The notes under the pieces are model-generated. The model was not told the origin of the DNA and made no database searches. It was given only the letters and a program-made list of their open reading frames with translations. Positions 44,354 to 53,782 of a DNA stretch of 64,000 nt are shown piece after piece (the stretch's first letter is position 1; each line of letters begins with the position of its first letter). The stretch lies in NCBI GenBank assembly GCA_016712865.1, contig JADJQH010000008.1, positions 186,001-250,000 of the forward strand. The letters run 5' to 3'. This DNA comes from Dokdonella sp. (GTDB lineage Bacteria > Pseudomonadota > Gammaproteobacteria > Xanthomonadales > Rhodanobacteraceae). Position numbers and translations under genes: made by a program.

Positions 44354-44583
44354 GGCATCGCCTCCACGGCCAGGCAGTCGTAAAGCTTCTCCAGTTGCGC
44401 GGTGAGGAATTCGGCGGAACGCTCGCCTTCAACCGACAGGCGCAGGTACCAGCGATCACCGTCCTCGCGGGTTTCGCCATCCACACTGAGTGGACGGAAG
44501 CCACGGCGTTCGGCCGTGCCGATCACGCGGCCGAGGGCCCCTTCTGCGCGGCGCAGGGTGAGATCAAGTTGGTAGCGCGGCAT
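44344..44583 (-). CDS. ilvM: Acetolactate synthase small regulatory subunit, IlvM type
   Basis: This 79-residue protein is a single ACT-like domain ([26 protein letters not shown]) of the size of E. coli IlvM, which stabilises and activates the IlvG isozyme. The start at 44583 overlaps ilvG by 20 bases, which fits a 1:1 partner. The second domain found in IlvH is absent. Confidence 0.88.
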   Translation of the reverse strand: MPRYQLDLTLRRAEGALGRVIGTAERRGFRPLSVDGETREDGDRWYLRLSVEGERSAEFLTAQLEKLYDCLAVEAMPCP

Positions 44584-46255
44584 CGGCGTCCTCCATTTCC
44601 AGGGTTTGTGGATCCAGCAGCATCTGCGCGTTGTTTCGATTGGGTGGCACCAGCGGCCAGACATTGGCCATGGCGTCGATGGCGACATGCAGCAGCGCAG
44701 GTCCATCGCTGGCGAGCAAGCGATCCAGCGCGTCGTTCACGTCGGCGGCGCAGTCCACGAACATCGCCTCAACACCGAAGGCGCGGGCGAGGGCGGCAAA
44801 GTCCGGGTTGTCCGACAGGTCGGTTTCGGAATATCGCCCGGCAAAGAACAGTTCCTGCCATTGGCGCACCATGCCCAAGCGCTGGTTGTCGAGCAGCACG
44901 ATCTTCACCGGCAGGCGGTAACGGACCAGGGTGGCCAGCTCCTGCACATTCATCATGAACGAGCCATCGCCACTGACGCAGATGACCTGCGCATCCGGCA
45001 TGGCCAGTTGCGCGCCCATCGCCGCCGGCAGGCCGAAGCCCATGGCGCCCAGTGATCCGCTGGTCAGGTGCTTGCGCGGATCGTTGAACTGCCAGTGCTG
45101 GGCCACCCACATCTGATGCTGGCCGACATCGCAACTGACGATGGCCGCTGGCACGCGTTGCGAGAGGCGCTTCAACAAGGCCGGCGCATACACGCCCGGG
45201 CCCGGTGCGTCGTAGCGAAAACCAAGGCGCCGCTTGTTGTCCAGGCAGTGTTCGCGCCAGTGTGCGCAGTCGGGCCTCACGGTGGCGAGCAAGTCCAGGC
45301 TGCTGCGCAAATCACCGCGCACGCCGACCTCGGCCGCGCGCAGCTTGCCGATCTCGGCGGCATCAAGATCCAGATGAATGACCTTGGCGTGCGGCGCGAA
45401 CTCGGACAGTTTGCCGGTGGCGCGATCATCGAAACGCGCGCCGATCACCACCAGCGCATCGCATTCCTGCACGGCCAGGTTCGCGGCCTGGGTGCCGTGC
45501 ATGCCGAGCATGCCGAGGTTGAGCGGATGCGTGGCTGGCAGTGCACCGATGCCACGCAAGGTGAGCACGGCAGGAATCTCGGTGGCCTCGACGAAGGTGC
45601 GGAACTCGGCGACTGCATCAGCCAAGGCAATGCCACCGCCGGCGTAGGCCAACGGGCGGCGCGCCTTGGAGAGCAGTTCGAGTGCCGCGCGCAAAGTGTG
45701 CGTTTGCGGCTGAGGAACCGCGTCGGTGGCTGCCGGCGCGTGCGCGGGAAGATGCGTGGCATCGACCGTCTGCACGTTTTTCGGCAGGTCGATCAGCACC
45801 GGTCCCGGCCGGCCCGAGCGCGCCAGACGAAACGCCTCGCCGACCGCCTGCGGCAATTCATCGACACTGCGCACCAGGAAACTGTGTTTGACCACGGGCA
45901 GGGTCATGCCGAACACATCGACTTCCTGGAACGCATCGGTGCCCATCAGGTGGGTGGGCACCTGGCCGGTGATCGCCACCATCGGCACCGAATCGAACAT
46001 GGCATCGGCGATGCCGGTGACCAGGTTGGTGGCGCCCGGTCCGGAGGTGGCCACGCACACCCCGACCTTGCCGGAAGCGCGCGCGTAGCCATTGGCGGCA
46101 AACGCGGCGCCCTGTTCGTGACGCACCAGGATGTGCTTCAACGCGCTGCCATACAGCGCGTCGTAGAACGGCATGATGGCGCCGCCGGGATAGCCGAACA
46201 GCGTATCGACGCCTTCGGCTTCCAGTGCGCGCACCAGCCACTGCGCGGCGTTCAT
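44564..46255 (-). CDS. ilvG: Acetolactate synthase large subunit
   Basis: The 563-residue ThDP enzyme makes acetolactate or acetohydroxybutyrate, the first common step of Val, Leu and Ile. [15 protein letters not shown] and the activating Glu in [14 protein letters not shown] are present, and the ThDP motif GDGSFMMN precedes [11 protein letters not shown]. The ATG at 46255 overlaps the ilvC stop as ATGA, so the longer frame to 46315 is rejected. I name it ilvG because the next gene encodes an IlvM-type subunit. Confidence 0.95.
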   Translation of the reverse strand: MNAAQWLVRALEAEGVDTLFGYPGGAIMPFYDALYGSALKHILVRHEQGAAFAANGYARASGKVGVCVATSGPGATNLVTGIADAMFDSVPMVAITGQVPTHLMGTDAFQEVDVFGMTLPVVKHSFLVRSVDELPQAVGEAFRLARSGRPGPVLIDLPKNVQTVDATHLPAHAPAATDAVPQPQTHTLRAALELLSKARRPLAYAGGGIALADAVAEFRTFVEATEIPAVLTLRGIGALPATHPLNLGMLGMHGTQAANLAVQECDALVVIGARFDDRATGKLSEFAPHAKVIHLDLDAAEIGKLRAAEVGVRGDLRSSLDLLATVRPDCAHWREHCLDNKRRLGFRYDAPGPGVYAPALLKRLSQRVPAAIVSCDVGQHQMWVAQHWQFNDPRKHLTSGSLGAMGFGLPAAMGAQLAMPDAQVICVSGDGSFMMNVQELATLVRYRLPVKIVLLDNQRLGMVRQWQELFFAGRYSETDLSDNPDFAALARAFGVEAMFVDCAADVNDALDRLLASDGPALLHVAIDAMANVWPLVPPNRNNAQMLLDPQTLEMEDADAALPT

Positions 46256-47259
46256 GCCATGGCCTGCTCGGCTTGGCTGGCGGGCGTGCTTGCCTGCGCC
46301 GTTGCCGAAAGCCACTTCATGTTGGCACGCAGGCGCTTGCCGACAGCCTCGATCGGATGATCAAGGTCAGCCTGCTTGAGTGCCTTGTAGTTCGCGTTGC
46401 CGTTTTGGTATTCGGCGATCCATTGGCGGGCAAAGCTGCCGTCCTGGATTTCCGCCAGGATCTTCCGCATCTGCGCGCGGGTGTGATCGTCGATCACGTA
46501 TTCGCCACGGGTCAGTGCGCCGTACTGCGCGGTCTCGCTGATGAATTCGTGCATGCGCGTGATGCCGCCCTCGTAGAACAGGTCGACGATCAACTTCAGT
46601 TCGTGCAGGCATTCGTAGTACGCCACTTCCGGCTGGTAGCCGGCCGCGACCAGGGTTTCCCAGCCGGCCTGCACCAGCTTGGTCGCGCCACCGCAGAGAA
46701 CGGCTTGTTCACCGAACAGGTCGGTTTCGGTTTCCTCCTTGAAGCTGGTGCGGATCGCATTCTGGCGCGCACCGCCGATGCCCGCGCAGTACTGCAAGGC
46801 CAGTTGTTCGGCCTTGCCGCTCACGTCCTGGTGCACGGCATACACGCTCGGCACGCCGCGACCGATTTCGTATTCACGACGCACCAATGCGCCCGGACCC
46901 TTGGGCGCAACCAGCACCACGTCGAGATCGGCGCGCGGATGCACCTGTGCGTAGTGCACGTTGAAGCCGTGCGCGAACAGCAGGCAGGCGCCCTTCGCCA
47001 TGTTCGGCTCAAGCACGTCGCGATAGAGCTGCGGCTGCACCATGTCCGGCACCAGCACTGCCACCAGTTCGGCATCGCGCGCGGCCAATGCCGGACTCTT
47101 CACGGTGAATCCGTCGGCGATGGCCTTGATCTCGGTCGGTCCACCGGGACGCAAGCCAATGGTCACTGCAAAGCCGGAGTCGCGCAGGTTGAGCGCATGC
47201 GCGCGCCCCTGGCTGCCGTAGCCGATGATGGAGATGCGGGGGGATTGATGCGAGGTCAT
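46252..47259 (-). CDS. ilvC: Ketol-acid reductoisomerase, class I
   Basis: The 335-residue enzyme rearranges and reduces acetolactate with NADPH. The Rossmann motif is [17 protein letters not shown] (residues 13-29) and the Mg ligands are in the [12 protein letters not shown] region. The length is that of the short class I form. The 115-base gap to ilvD contains an inverted repeat. Confidence 0.96.
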   Translation of the reverse strand: MTSHQSPRISIIGYGSQGRAHALNLRDSGFAVTIGLRPGGPTEIKAIADGFTVKSPALAARDAELVAVLVPDMVQPQLYRDVLEPNMAKGACLLFAHGFNVHYAQVHPRADLDVVLVAPKGPGALVRREYEIGRGVPSVYAVHQDVSGKAEQLALQYCAGIGGARQNAIRTSFKEETETDLFGEQAVLCGGATKLVQAGWETLVAAGYQPEVAYYECLHELKLIVDLFYEGGITRMHEFISETAQYGALTRGEYVIDDHTRAQMRKILAEIQDGSFARQWIAEYQNGNANYKALKQADLDHPIEAVGKRLRANMKWLSATAQASTPASQAEQAMA

Positions 47260-47307
47260 GATCGGGGTTCCTTGGGAGAAGAGGGTGCTTGTGGGAGCGT
47301 TTGCATG

Positions 47308-47407
47308 TGTGTTTGCAGGAGCCCCGAAACAGGGGCAAGCGCCTTCAGGCGCGATCGAAATTCGAATACCAGCGTCAAGACCTGATCGCGCCTAAAGGCG
47401 CTCCTAC
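47308..47407. repeat. REP-like inverted pair overlapping the 3' end of ilvD
   Basis: AGCGCCTTCAGGCGCGATC near 47338-47356 and GATCGCGCCTAAAGGCGCTC near 47384-47403 face each other. This is the common gammaproteobacterial GTAGGAGCGCC-type repeat. The second arm encodes the last ten or so residues of IlvD. Confidence 0.8.
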
Positions 47408-49228
47408 GGAAGCGGTCGGTGAACGCGTGGCGGCGAATTCGAGCAAGCCCGGTGAAGTGACCGCGCCCTTGGACGCCGAGGAAACATCGCGCGCGAATTT
47501 GGCGAGTGCGCCGGTGGTGACGCGCGGGGCGATGCGCGCCGGTTCGCGCTGGCTGAGATCGGCGGCCACATCGATGCGCCGCGTGGCCACATCGATGCGC
47601 ACGCGATCACCATTGCGCAGGCAGGCAATGGGGCCTCCGCGTGCCGCTTCCGGCGCAACATGGCCCACCATGAAACCGTGGGTGGCGCCGCTGAAACGTC
47701 CATCGGTGATCAGGGCGACATCATTGCCGAGTCCCTGGCCAACCAGGGCGGCCGTCACCGCCAGCATCTCGCGCATGCCAGGTCCCCCGGCCGGTCCTTC
47801 GAAGCGGATCACCACCACGTCGCCGGCCGTGATCTGGCGATCCTGCACGGCGGCGAAGGCGGCTTCTTCGGAATCAAACACGCGAGCCGGGCCTTCGAAG
47901 GTGTGGCGACCATGGCCGGCGAGCTTGACGATCGAGCCTTCCGGAGCGAGATCGCCGTAGAGGATCGAATAGCCACCGCGCGGCTTGAGCGGGCTGGCCA
48001 CCGGACGCACCACGTCCTGCGCGACGCTGCCGGGCAAGGCGTCGAGCGCGGCAAAAAAAGATGGGCCTTCGACACTGGGCACATCGAAAATCAATCCGGC
48101 GCTGCGCAGTTCGTGTGCGACCAGGGCCACGCCACCGGCGGCAAACAGTTCCGCCGCGGTGTAACGGCCACCGGGTTTGAGATCGGCGATCACCGGCGTG
48201 CTGGCTGCCTTGTGGAAATCTTCCAGATCAAAGGCAACCCCGGCTTCATGGGCAATGGCGAGCAGGTGCAAGGCGGCATTGGTGGAACCCGCCGTGGCCG
48301 ACACCGCGCGCGCGGCGTTGCGCAGCGCCGCGGGGGAGAGGAGGTCGCGGGGTGTCGGCCCGCCATCGCGCAAGAGTTGCATTACCCGCTCGCCGCAGGC
48401 ACGTGCCGTGGCGGGCTTGTCGGCATGTACAGCCGGAACATCGTTGAATCCCAACGGCGACAGGCCGAGGAAGGTCAGCACCATGGCCATGGTGTTGGCG
48501 GTGAACTGGCCACCACACGCGCCCGCACCGGGACAGGCGTGCGATTCGATGGCATGCAAGCCCGCATCATCCAGGCTTCCCGCCGCATGCGCGCCGACTG
48601 CCTCGAACACATCCTGCACGGTGATGGGTATGGCAGTGCCTCCGCCTGCGACGTCGGTTCTCACCCCACCCTTTGTGGTGGAGGTCAACGCATGCAACGC
48701 CTCACCACCTTTCTTCACCTCTCCCCTCGCGGGAGAGGTCGACGCACGCAATGCGTCGGGAGAGGGGGAAATGCTGGGGCAATGTCCCGGCATGATGGTG
48801 CCGCCGTAGAGGATCACTGTCGGCAGGTCCAGGCGCGCCGCCGCCATCACCGCCGCCGGAATGGTCTTGTCGCAGCCGACCAGCAGCACCAGCGCATCGA
48901 GGCAATGGCCGCGTGCCGCCAGTTCCATGGAATCGGCGATGGTCTCGCGCGAGGCCAGCGATGCGCGCATGCCATCCGTGCCCATGGCGATGCCGTCGGT
49001 CACCGCAATGGTGTTGAACTCGACCGCGGTGCCGCCAGCGGACTGCACGCCTTCGCGCACATGCCGGGCCAACTCGCGCAGGTTCAGGTTGCACGGCGAG
49101 ACATCGGTCCAGGTGTGGATCACGCCGACGAACGGTTTGGCGATCGCGGCATCATCCAGGCCCGTCGCGCGCAACATGGCGCGGGCAGGTGCACGGGCGG
49201 GTCCGGATTTGATGGCATTGCTTTTCAC
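47375..49228 (-). CDS. ilvD: Dihydroxy-acid dehydratase with repeat-derived insertion
   Basis: The 617-residue protein dehydrates dihydroxy acids for Val, Leu and Ile. The iron-sulfur Cys residues are in TDVSPCNLN (Cys46), GCDKTIPA (Cys119) and [10 protein letters not shown] (near 232-238). Between MPGHC (about residue 150) and [11 protein letters not shown] (about 202) lies an extra stretch of some 45 residues that relatives lack; at DNA level it is a palindromic repeat. The last residues ([10 protein letters not shown]) also come from a repeat. The frame is intact, so activity is likely. It is the first structural gene after the attenuator. Confidence 0.94.
   Translation of the reverse strand: MKSNAIKSGPARAPARAMLRATGLDDAAIAKPFVGVIHTWTDVSPCNLNLRELARHVREGVQSAGGTAVEFNTIAVTDGIAMGTDGMRASLASRETIADSMELAARGHCLDALVLLVGCDKTIPAAVMAAARLDLPTVILYGGTIMPGHCPSISPSPDALRASTSPARGEVKKGGEALHALTSTTKGGVRTDVAGGGTAIPITVQDVFEAVGAHAAGSLDDAGLHAIESHACPGAGACGGQFTANTMAMVLTFLGLSPLGFNDVPAVHADKPATARACGERVMQLLRDGGPTPRDLLSPAALRNAARAVSATAGSTNAALHLLAIAHEAGVAFDLEDFHKAASTPVIADLKPGGRYTAAELFAAGGVALVAHELRSAGLIFDVPSVEGPSFFAALDALPGSVAQDVVRPVASPLKPRGGYSILYGDLAPEGSIVKLAGHGRHTFEGPARVFDSEEAAFAAVQDRQITAGDVVVIRFEGPAGGPGMREMLAVTAALVGQGLGNDVALITDGRFSGATHGFMVGHVAPEAARGGPIACLRNGDRVRIDVATRRIDVAADLSQREPARIAPRVTTGALAKFARDVSSASKGAVTSPGLLEFAATRSPTASVGAPLGAIRS
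48623..48781. repeat. Palindromic repeat inserted in frame in ilvD
   Basis: The DNA contains CTCTCCCCTCGCGGGAGAG around 48719-48737 and GACGCACGCAATGCGTC around 48741-48757, plus a degenerate first module near 48655-48715 with TTTGTGGTGGAGG and CCTCACCACCTTT. These are hallmarks of intergenic palindromic repeats of Lysobacterales, here read as protein. Confidence 0.75.
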
Positions 49229-49267
49229 GAAGCGAGTTCCTTGGAAATTGCAGGAAACCCGGGCCGC

Positions 49268-49302
49268 AAAAACAAAAACCCCGCGCCTTTTGGGGCGCGG
49301 GG
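49268..49302 (-). terminator. Attenuator terminator of the ilv-leu operon
   Basis: On the minus strand CCCCGCGCC (49294-49302 complement) pairs with GGCGCGGGG (49279-49287 complement) around a 6-base loop and is followed by TTTTTGTTTTT. It lies between the leader peptide and ilvD. Confidence 0.93.
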
Positions 49303-49359
49303 TTCAGGTTCTTGTTACCTGGGTTTAGTGTTTAGCTACACGTACCCGAACCCCGCGCC
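49294..49359 (-). promoter_or_regulatory. Antiterminator hairpin of the ilv-leu attenuator
   Basis: GGCGCGGGGTTC in the leader-peptide coding region (49348-49359) pairs perfectly over 12 bases with GAACCCCGCGCC (49294-49305), which is also the first arm of the terminator. The two structures are mutually exclusive. Region 2 lies within the codons that follow the Leu-Val-Ile run, so a ribosome stalled there leaves it free to form the antiterminator. Confidence 0.9.
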
Positions 49360-49482
49360 TGTAAGGACGGTAAGTACGATAATAATTACGAGAGCAAGGT
49401 TGGAAGATGGCTGCACGGCCGCAGGCATGTTGGCAATCGCCACATGTTCAAAAGTTTGCGGGTTGTTGGTGCGCTGCGTCAT
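49336..49482 (-). CDS. ilvL: Leader peptide of the ilv-leu operon
   Basis: The 48-residue peptide ends LALVIIIVLTVLTGAGFGYV: near its end ten Leu, Val and Ile and two Thr fall in fifteen codons. All four amino acids are products or precursors of this operon. Starved tRNAs would stall the ribosome just upstream of the antiterminator arm. The ATG at 49482 is about 15 bases after the putative -10 box and has no Shine-Dalgarno site; an in-frame ATG at 49428 is a possible alternative start. Confidence 0.88.
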   Translation of the reverse strand: MTQRTNNPQTFEHVAIANMPAAVQPSSNLALVIIIVLTVLTGAGFGYV

Positions 49483-49489
49483 GGCCGCA

Positions 49490-49518
49490 TGGAAACACGG
49501 CCTTCGCGAATCTGTCAA
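49490..49518 (-). promoter_or_regulatory. Promoter of the ilv-leu operon
   Basis: On the minus strand TTGACA (49513-49518) is followed after 17 bases by TTTCCA (49490-49495). The expected start point is next to the leader ATG at 49482, so the leader may be translated from a leaderless mRNA. The -10 box is weak. Confidence 0.55.
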
Positions 49519-49751
49519 CAGCTTTTTTTGCATAAGTCGAAACGCTCAACCAATTCGCCCGCGTATGGGGTCCGCGCTGGCCGAGGGCGCAAATCACGCG
49601 GAAAATGCATGGGCAACACGGCATGAAAATACCCGGCAAAGCGCCATATCATGCGGGTTCCCGTGGTTTGTCGGGTGCCCGTGGATTGAATGGGAAATTG
49701 CGACCATTCGCTTGGTCCGGTACCTGCACCTCAAACTGACAAGGACAAACC

Positions 49752-49934
49752 ATGTTCAAGGCGCTGGGCGCACTGCTGGTGATCTACACGGTCTATGCCG
49801 CCGTTGAGGGCAAGGTTTTCGCCAAATCCGGCGTGCGTGGGCGCACGGTCCACCGCGAGGAGTCGCCAACCTATTTCTGGATCGTAGTCGGCATCTACGC
49901 CGCACTCGCCATCGCCCTGCTGACCGTGTTCTGA
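49752..49934 (+). CDS. Small two-helix membrane protein
   Basis: The 60-residue protein has a membrane segment at residues 3-18, a polar middle (GKVFAKSGVRGRTVHREESP) and a second segment at 42-60. An AAGGA lies upstream of the ATG. I do not recognise the family. It may be expressed alone; the next gene begins 115 bases later. Confidence 0.6.
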   Translation: MFKALGALLVIYTVYAAVEGKVFAKSGVRGRTVHREESPTYFWIVVGIYAALAIALLTVF

Positions 49935-50049
49935 GCAATTTCTGGCGTTTGATTGCCAACGGTTGCGCAAATTCCCGAGCGCCAGGCAATTGCGACGAGC
50001 ATGCGTAGGGTTCCACAATGCTGCGCAAGTTCGGGGAGGCCGTAAAGCC

Positions 50050-50583
50050 ATGACGTCGATTGTGGAATCCAGTCCTGCGGGATCGCTCGATGCCCGTTTC
50101 GACGAGGTCTACAGCCAGTTGCGCCGGCTTGCGCGTGGGCAACGCGCCTCTGGCCAGGACACGCTCAATACCACTGCCCTGGTGCATGAGCTTTACCTGC
50201 AGATGCGAAATGGCAGCGCTGCCCCGCAATTCAACGAGCCGCGCCAGTTCTACGCCTATGCCGCGCGGGCCATGCGCCATCTGCTGGTGGATCGCGCGCG
50301 TGCGCGCCTTCGTTTGAAGCGTGGAGGTGACTTGCAGCGTGTCGATCTGACGGATTCTTCCCTGGGTCCGGGTCGCGCAAGTCCCGAACAGGCAATCCTG
50401 CTGGACGATGCCTTGCGCCGCCTGTCGGATGACGATGCGCGCGCAGCCGAAGTAATGGAGCTGCACTATTTCTCAGGCCTGCCGATCGAACGCATCGCCG
50501 AATTGCTGGGCGTCTCCTCGCGTACCGTCGATCGTCATTGGCGTTACGCGCGTGCCTTCCTGCATGCCCAATTCGCAGAATGA
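50050..50583 (+). CDS. ECF sigma factor linked to a Ser/Thr kinase
   Basis: The 177-residue protein belongs to the ECF-like sigma group typical of Lysobacterales and Planctomycetes (YSQLRRLARGQR, NTTALVHELYL, FYAYAARAMRHLLVDRARAR for region 2; VMELHYFSGLPIERIAELLGVSSRTVDRHWRYARAFL for region 4). The ATG at 50050 follows GGGGAGG. The neighbouring downstream gene is a transmembrane Ser/Thr kinase with TPRs, a recurrent pairing in which the kinase probably controls the sigma factor, instead of an anti-sigma factor. Confidence 0.9.
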   Translation: MTSIVESSPAGSLDARFDEVYSQLRRLARGQRASGQDTLNTTALVHELYLQMRNGSAAPQFNEPRQFYAYAARAMRHLLVDRARARLRLKRGGDLQRVDLTDSSLGPGRASPEQAILLDDALRRLSDDDARAAEVMELHYFSGLPIERIAELLGVSSRTVDRHWRYARAFLHAQFAE

Positions 50584-50610
50584 TGGCGTGATGGGTGGCC
50601 AGACGACGCT

Positions 50611-50724
50611 AGGGAAACTCTGAGCAAGTACGGAACTCATTCGTCGCGAGCAAGCTCGCCCCCACAAAATCAAGCAATGGTGGGAGCGAGCTTGCCCGCG
50701 ACAATACTTGATCAGAGCTTCCCT
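50611..50724. mobile_element. Small MITE-like repeat with GATC-type ends, copy C1
   Basis: AGGGAAACTCTGAGCAAG at the left faces CTTGATCAGAGCTTCCCT at the right. The centre contains GCGAGCAAGCTCGCCCCCAC and its inverted form, a common repeat core. It shares a CTAG boundary with copy C2. Confidence 0.65.
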
Positions 50725-50888
50725 AGGGAAACTCTGATCAACCACAATTTTCGTCAGCCCGGCATACGCCGGGGTCCATTTTGCCCTTGATTCCATTGCA
50801 ACAAGATCAAGATGGGTTCCGGCTTGACCAGCCATTCGGCTGTTGTAAAGCACCTCGCCGGAATGACGAACAAGATCAGAGTTTCCCT
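50725..50888. mobile_element. Small MITE-like repeat with GATC-type ends, copy C2
   Basis: AGGGAAACTCTGATCA at the left end faces GATCAGAGTTTCCCT (50874-50888). The inside matches copy A at 33836-33996. With C1 it fills most of the 336-base spacer between the sigma-factor and kinase genes. Confidence 0.7.
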
Positions 50889-50919
50889 AGGGTTTGTTTG
50901 AGTCAATCCGAGAGCCTCG

Positions 50920-53697
50920 ATGAGCAACATCCTGTTGACTGCACGCGACTGGTTTGAAGCAGCCTTGGAACTGCCGGTGGCAGAACGTGGGGATTGGCTT
51001 GCCAGGCATTGCGCCGATCCGGTCCTGGTCAATCAAGTAACGGGAATGCTGGATGCCGAAAGCACGGGCGATGGGTTGTTGGACAGGCCGGCGATGCAGT
51101 GGATCGAGGACCTGCATGATCCCGTTGACCTGCAAACCGATGGCTTGATCGGATCGCGGATCGGCGGGTTTCGCCTGCTGCGCCTGCTTGGTCAGGGAGG
51201 CATGGCGACGGTGTTCCTCGGCGAGCGCTCGAGCGGTGATTTCGAGCAGCGCGTTGCGGTGAAACTCCTGCGCCGCGGCCTTTATTCCGAATTGGAGCAG
51301 CGCCTGTTTCGACGCGAGCGCCAGACCCTGGCAAATCTCTCGCATCCGAACATCGCGCACCTGATCGATGGTGGCGTCACCGATACCGGAATTCCCTACC
51401 TGGTCATGGAGTACGTCGACGGCGTGCCCATCAGTGAGCATGTCGTTCAGCAGCAACTCGACCTGCGCGCGAGATTGCGCTTGTTTGTCACCATCTGCCA
51501 TGCTGTGGATGCCGCCCATCGCGCACTCATTGTCCATCGCGACATCAAGCCGTCGAACATTCTGGTAGACGCGAGCGGAAATCCCAAGCTGCTGGATTTC
51601 GGCATTGCCAAGCTGTTGGATGAGGAAGAGGGCGCCACGCGCAGTGCCTATGTCCCGTTGACGCCTGGCTATGCAGCTCCCGAGCAATACGCCGGCGGCG
51701 TGATCACCACGGCAACCGACGTCTATGCGCTTGGCATCCTGTTGCATGAGCTTTTGCTTGGTGAACGACCCAAGCTTGAGCCGACCCTGCGTCGTGCCTC
51801 GTCGCGGGTCGCTGAATTGAGCACCGACCTGTGGCTGCTGCCGCTTTCGCGCACGGCATTGCGAACCGCACTCAAGGGTGACATCGACAATGTGCTCTCC
51901 ACTGCGCTCGAAGCCGAAGCGGGTCGGCGCTACGCCTCGGCCGGCGCCCTCGCGGATGACATCAACCGCTACCTCGATGCGCAGCCGGTGCTGGCGCACC
52001 CTCCCTCACGCTGGTACCGGGCGAGGAAATTCGTGCAGCGCCATCGCGGCGGCGTGGCGGTGAGTGCTGCACTTGCACTGGCTGTCATCGCCAGTCTCGG
52101 CATTGCCTTGTGGCAGGCAAGGCACGCGCAGATCCAGGCGCAGCGCGCCACCAGCGTGCGCGACTTCGTGCTGGATTTGTTCGATGCCGCCAAGGACCAG
52201 TTGCCGCGTGATGTGCGTCCGACGCCCGACGTGTTGGCTCGCGCAGCTGTCAGGAAAATCGATGCGAACCAAAGCCTGGATGCGCAGACGCGCGCCCAGT
52301 TCCTGTCCACGCTGGGCGCGATCAGCCAGACCAGCAGCGACTACGCGCTGGCGCGCGAGTTTGCCGATCGCGCGCTGGCCGCGCTGGATGCCGGAGGCGA
52401 GGGTCATTCCCGACTGCGCCTGGGCATCGAGATTGCGCGTATCGAAGCGATGCACAGTCTCGGGGAGTCGGAGCAGGCCGACCAACTGCTTGGAGCGCGC
52501 ATGAACGAGGTGCGCGCGCTGGATGATGAAATTGCGGTGCGTGGCACGGCCATGTACGCCGCAACCCGGATGTCGCGTGGCGCATTGGAGGAATCCATTG
52601 CGCTGGCGCGTGAATCCAGCGCGATTGCGGATCGTGTGTTCGGTGCCAACGACGAGAAATCGCTGGTGGCCAGTCTGCGGGTCGGAGATAGCCTCGGTGG
52701 TGCCGGGCAGCACGAGCGTGCGGCCAGCGAACTTGCCGCTGCGTTGGCGCGCTGGGACGCCAGCGGCGTGCCGCCGAACCGTGACTACCAGGCTTCGCTT
52801 TTGAATCTCGCGGCGACCACCAGCTTCCTCGGCGACTATGATCGCAGCGAGCGCTTGCACAAACAGGCTTTGCAACTGGCGCTGCGAATATTCGAATCAC
52901 CGCACGAACGAATCGCCGACGCGCAGGAAAGCCTGGGCGCGCTGCTTTCGGTCCGCGGCAACCAGAACGAAGCCGAGCCCTTGCTGCAACAGGCCTCCGC
53001 GACCTTCGCGACACTGTTCGGCAACGATCACCCGGCCATGGCTTCGGTGCAGTCCGCGCTTGCGCGTCTGGCCTTCGATCAAAAGGACTACGCCACGGCC
53101 GCGCGGCGCTACGAGGGGGTCACCGAACTGTGCACCCGCGCGAAGCTGGACAGTGATCCGACCTGCGCCAGGGCATGGCAAAACATGAGCACCGTCTACC
53201 TGCGCCAGGGCAGGCTTGATGAGGCAGAAACGGCCAATTTGCGCAGCCTGGAATTGCGCCGTGCCCTGTACGGTGAAAATCATGCGCAGTACGCCAATGC
53301 GTTGGCGGGGCTCGGTGCCATCCATCTCGCGCGCCACGATTTTTCCGCTGCCCTGCGCGCGTTCGATCAATCCATCGCCATCAGTGATGCGACTGGTCAC
53401 GGCGGCAGCCTTGAGGCGGCGCAGAAGCAGGGCGCACGCGCAGCGGCTTTGATCGGCTTGAATCGAGCAAGTGAAGCCTTGCCTGCTCTGGACATTGCCG
53501 AACAGATTGTCGCGAAGCTGGTGCCGGATGATCACTCGCTGATGCAGCGCATGCTCACCTTGCGCGCGCAGGCGCTCGACCAATTGGGACGCGCTGAAGA
53601 AACCCGATCCGTGGCACGCCAGGCCATCGCCCTGGATGGCACGGGCAGCCTGCTCAAGCCGGGTGAACTCGAACAGCTCAGGGCAATGGCCCGCTGA
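50920..53697 (+). CDS. Transmembrane Ser/Thr protein kinase with TPR domain
   Basis: The 925-residue protein has a Hanks-type kinase domain at about residues 85-340 (LGQGGMATVFLGER for the Gly-rich loop, Lys in VAVKLLRRG, HRDIKPSNILVD near 206, DFGIAKLL). A membrane segment follows near 377-398, and then about 500 periplasmic residues of TPR-like helical repeats (YATAARRYEGVTELC, RLDEAETANLRSLELRRALYGENH). This suggests that a protein-binding sensor outside the inner membrane controls an internal kinase. It is likely to act with the adjacent ECF sigma factor. The gene begins after the MITE-like spacer and ends 85 bases before the first beta-helix gene. Confidence 0.92.
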   Translation: MSNILLTARDWFEAALELPVAERGDWLARHCADPVLVNQVTGMLDAESTGDGLLDRPAMQWIEDLHDPVDLQTDGLIGSRIGGFRLLRLLGQGGMATVFLGERSSGDFEQRVAVKLLRRGLYSELEQRLFRRERQTLANLSHPNIAHLIDGGVTDTGIPYLVMEYVDGVPISEHVVQQQLDLRARLRLFVTICHAVDAAHRALIVHRDIKPSNILVDASGNPKLLDFGIAKLLDEEEGATRSAYVPLTPGYAAPEQYAGGVITTATDVYALGILLHELLLGERPKLEPTLRRASSRVAELSTDLWLLPLSRTALRTALKGDIDNVLSTALEAEAGRRYASAGALADDINRYLDAQPVLAHPPSRWYRARKFVQRHRGGVAVSAALALAVIASLGIALWQARHAQIQAQRATSVRDFVLDLFDAAKDQLPRDVRPTPDVLARAAVRKIDANQSLDAQTRAQFLSTLGAISQTSSDYALAREFADRALAALDAGGEGHSRLRLGIEIARIEAMHSLGESEQADQLLGARMNEVRALDDEIAVRGTAMYAATRMSRGALEESIALARESSAIADRVFGANDEKSLVASLRVGDSLGGAGQHERAASELAAALARWDASGVPPNRDYQASLLNLAATTSFLGDYDRSERLHKQALQLALRIFESPHERIADAQESLGALLSVRGNQNEAEPLLQQASATFATLFGNDHPAMASVQSALARLAFDQKDYATAARRYEGVTELCTRAKLDSDPTCARAWQNMSTVYLRQGRLDEAETANLRSLELRRALYGENHAQYANALAGLGAIHLARHDFSAALRAFDQSIAISDATGHGGSLEAAQKQGARAAALIGLNRASEALPALDIAEQIVAKLVPDDHSLMQRMLTLRAQALDQLGRAEETRSVARQAIALDGTGSLLKPGELEQLRAMAR

Positions 53698-53782
53698 TTT
53701 TTCCCCGCAGCTGTCGTGTTGCCCGATCAGACGACGCTTGTAGCAGTACGCCCCACATTTCCCCGGGGCGTGGAGCCCTGCA

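Noticed and set aside
47660-49807. 715-codon plus-strand open frame
   Set aside because: It is antisense to ilvD and its attenuator and has no recognisable domain.
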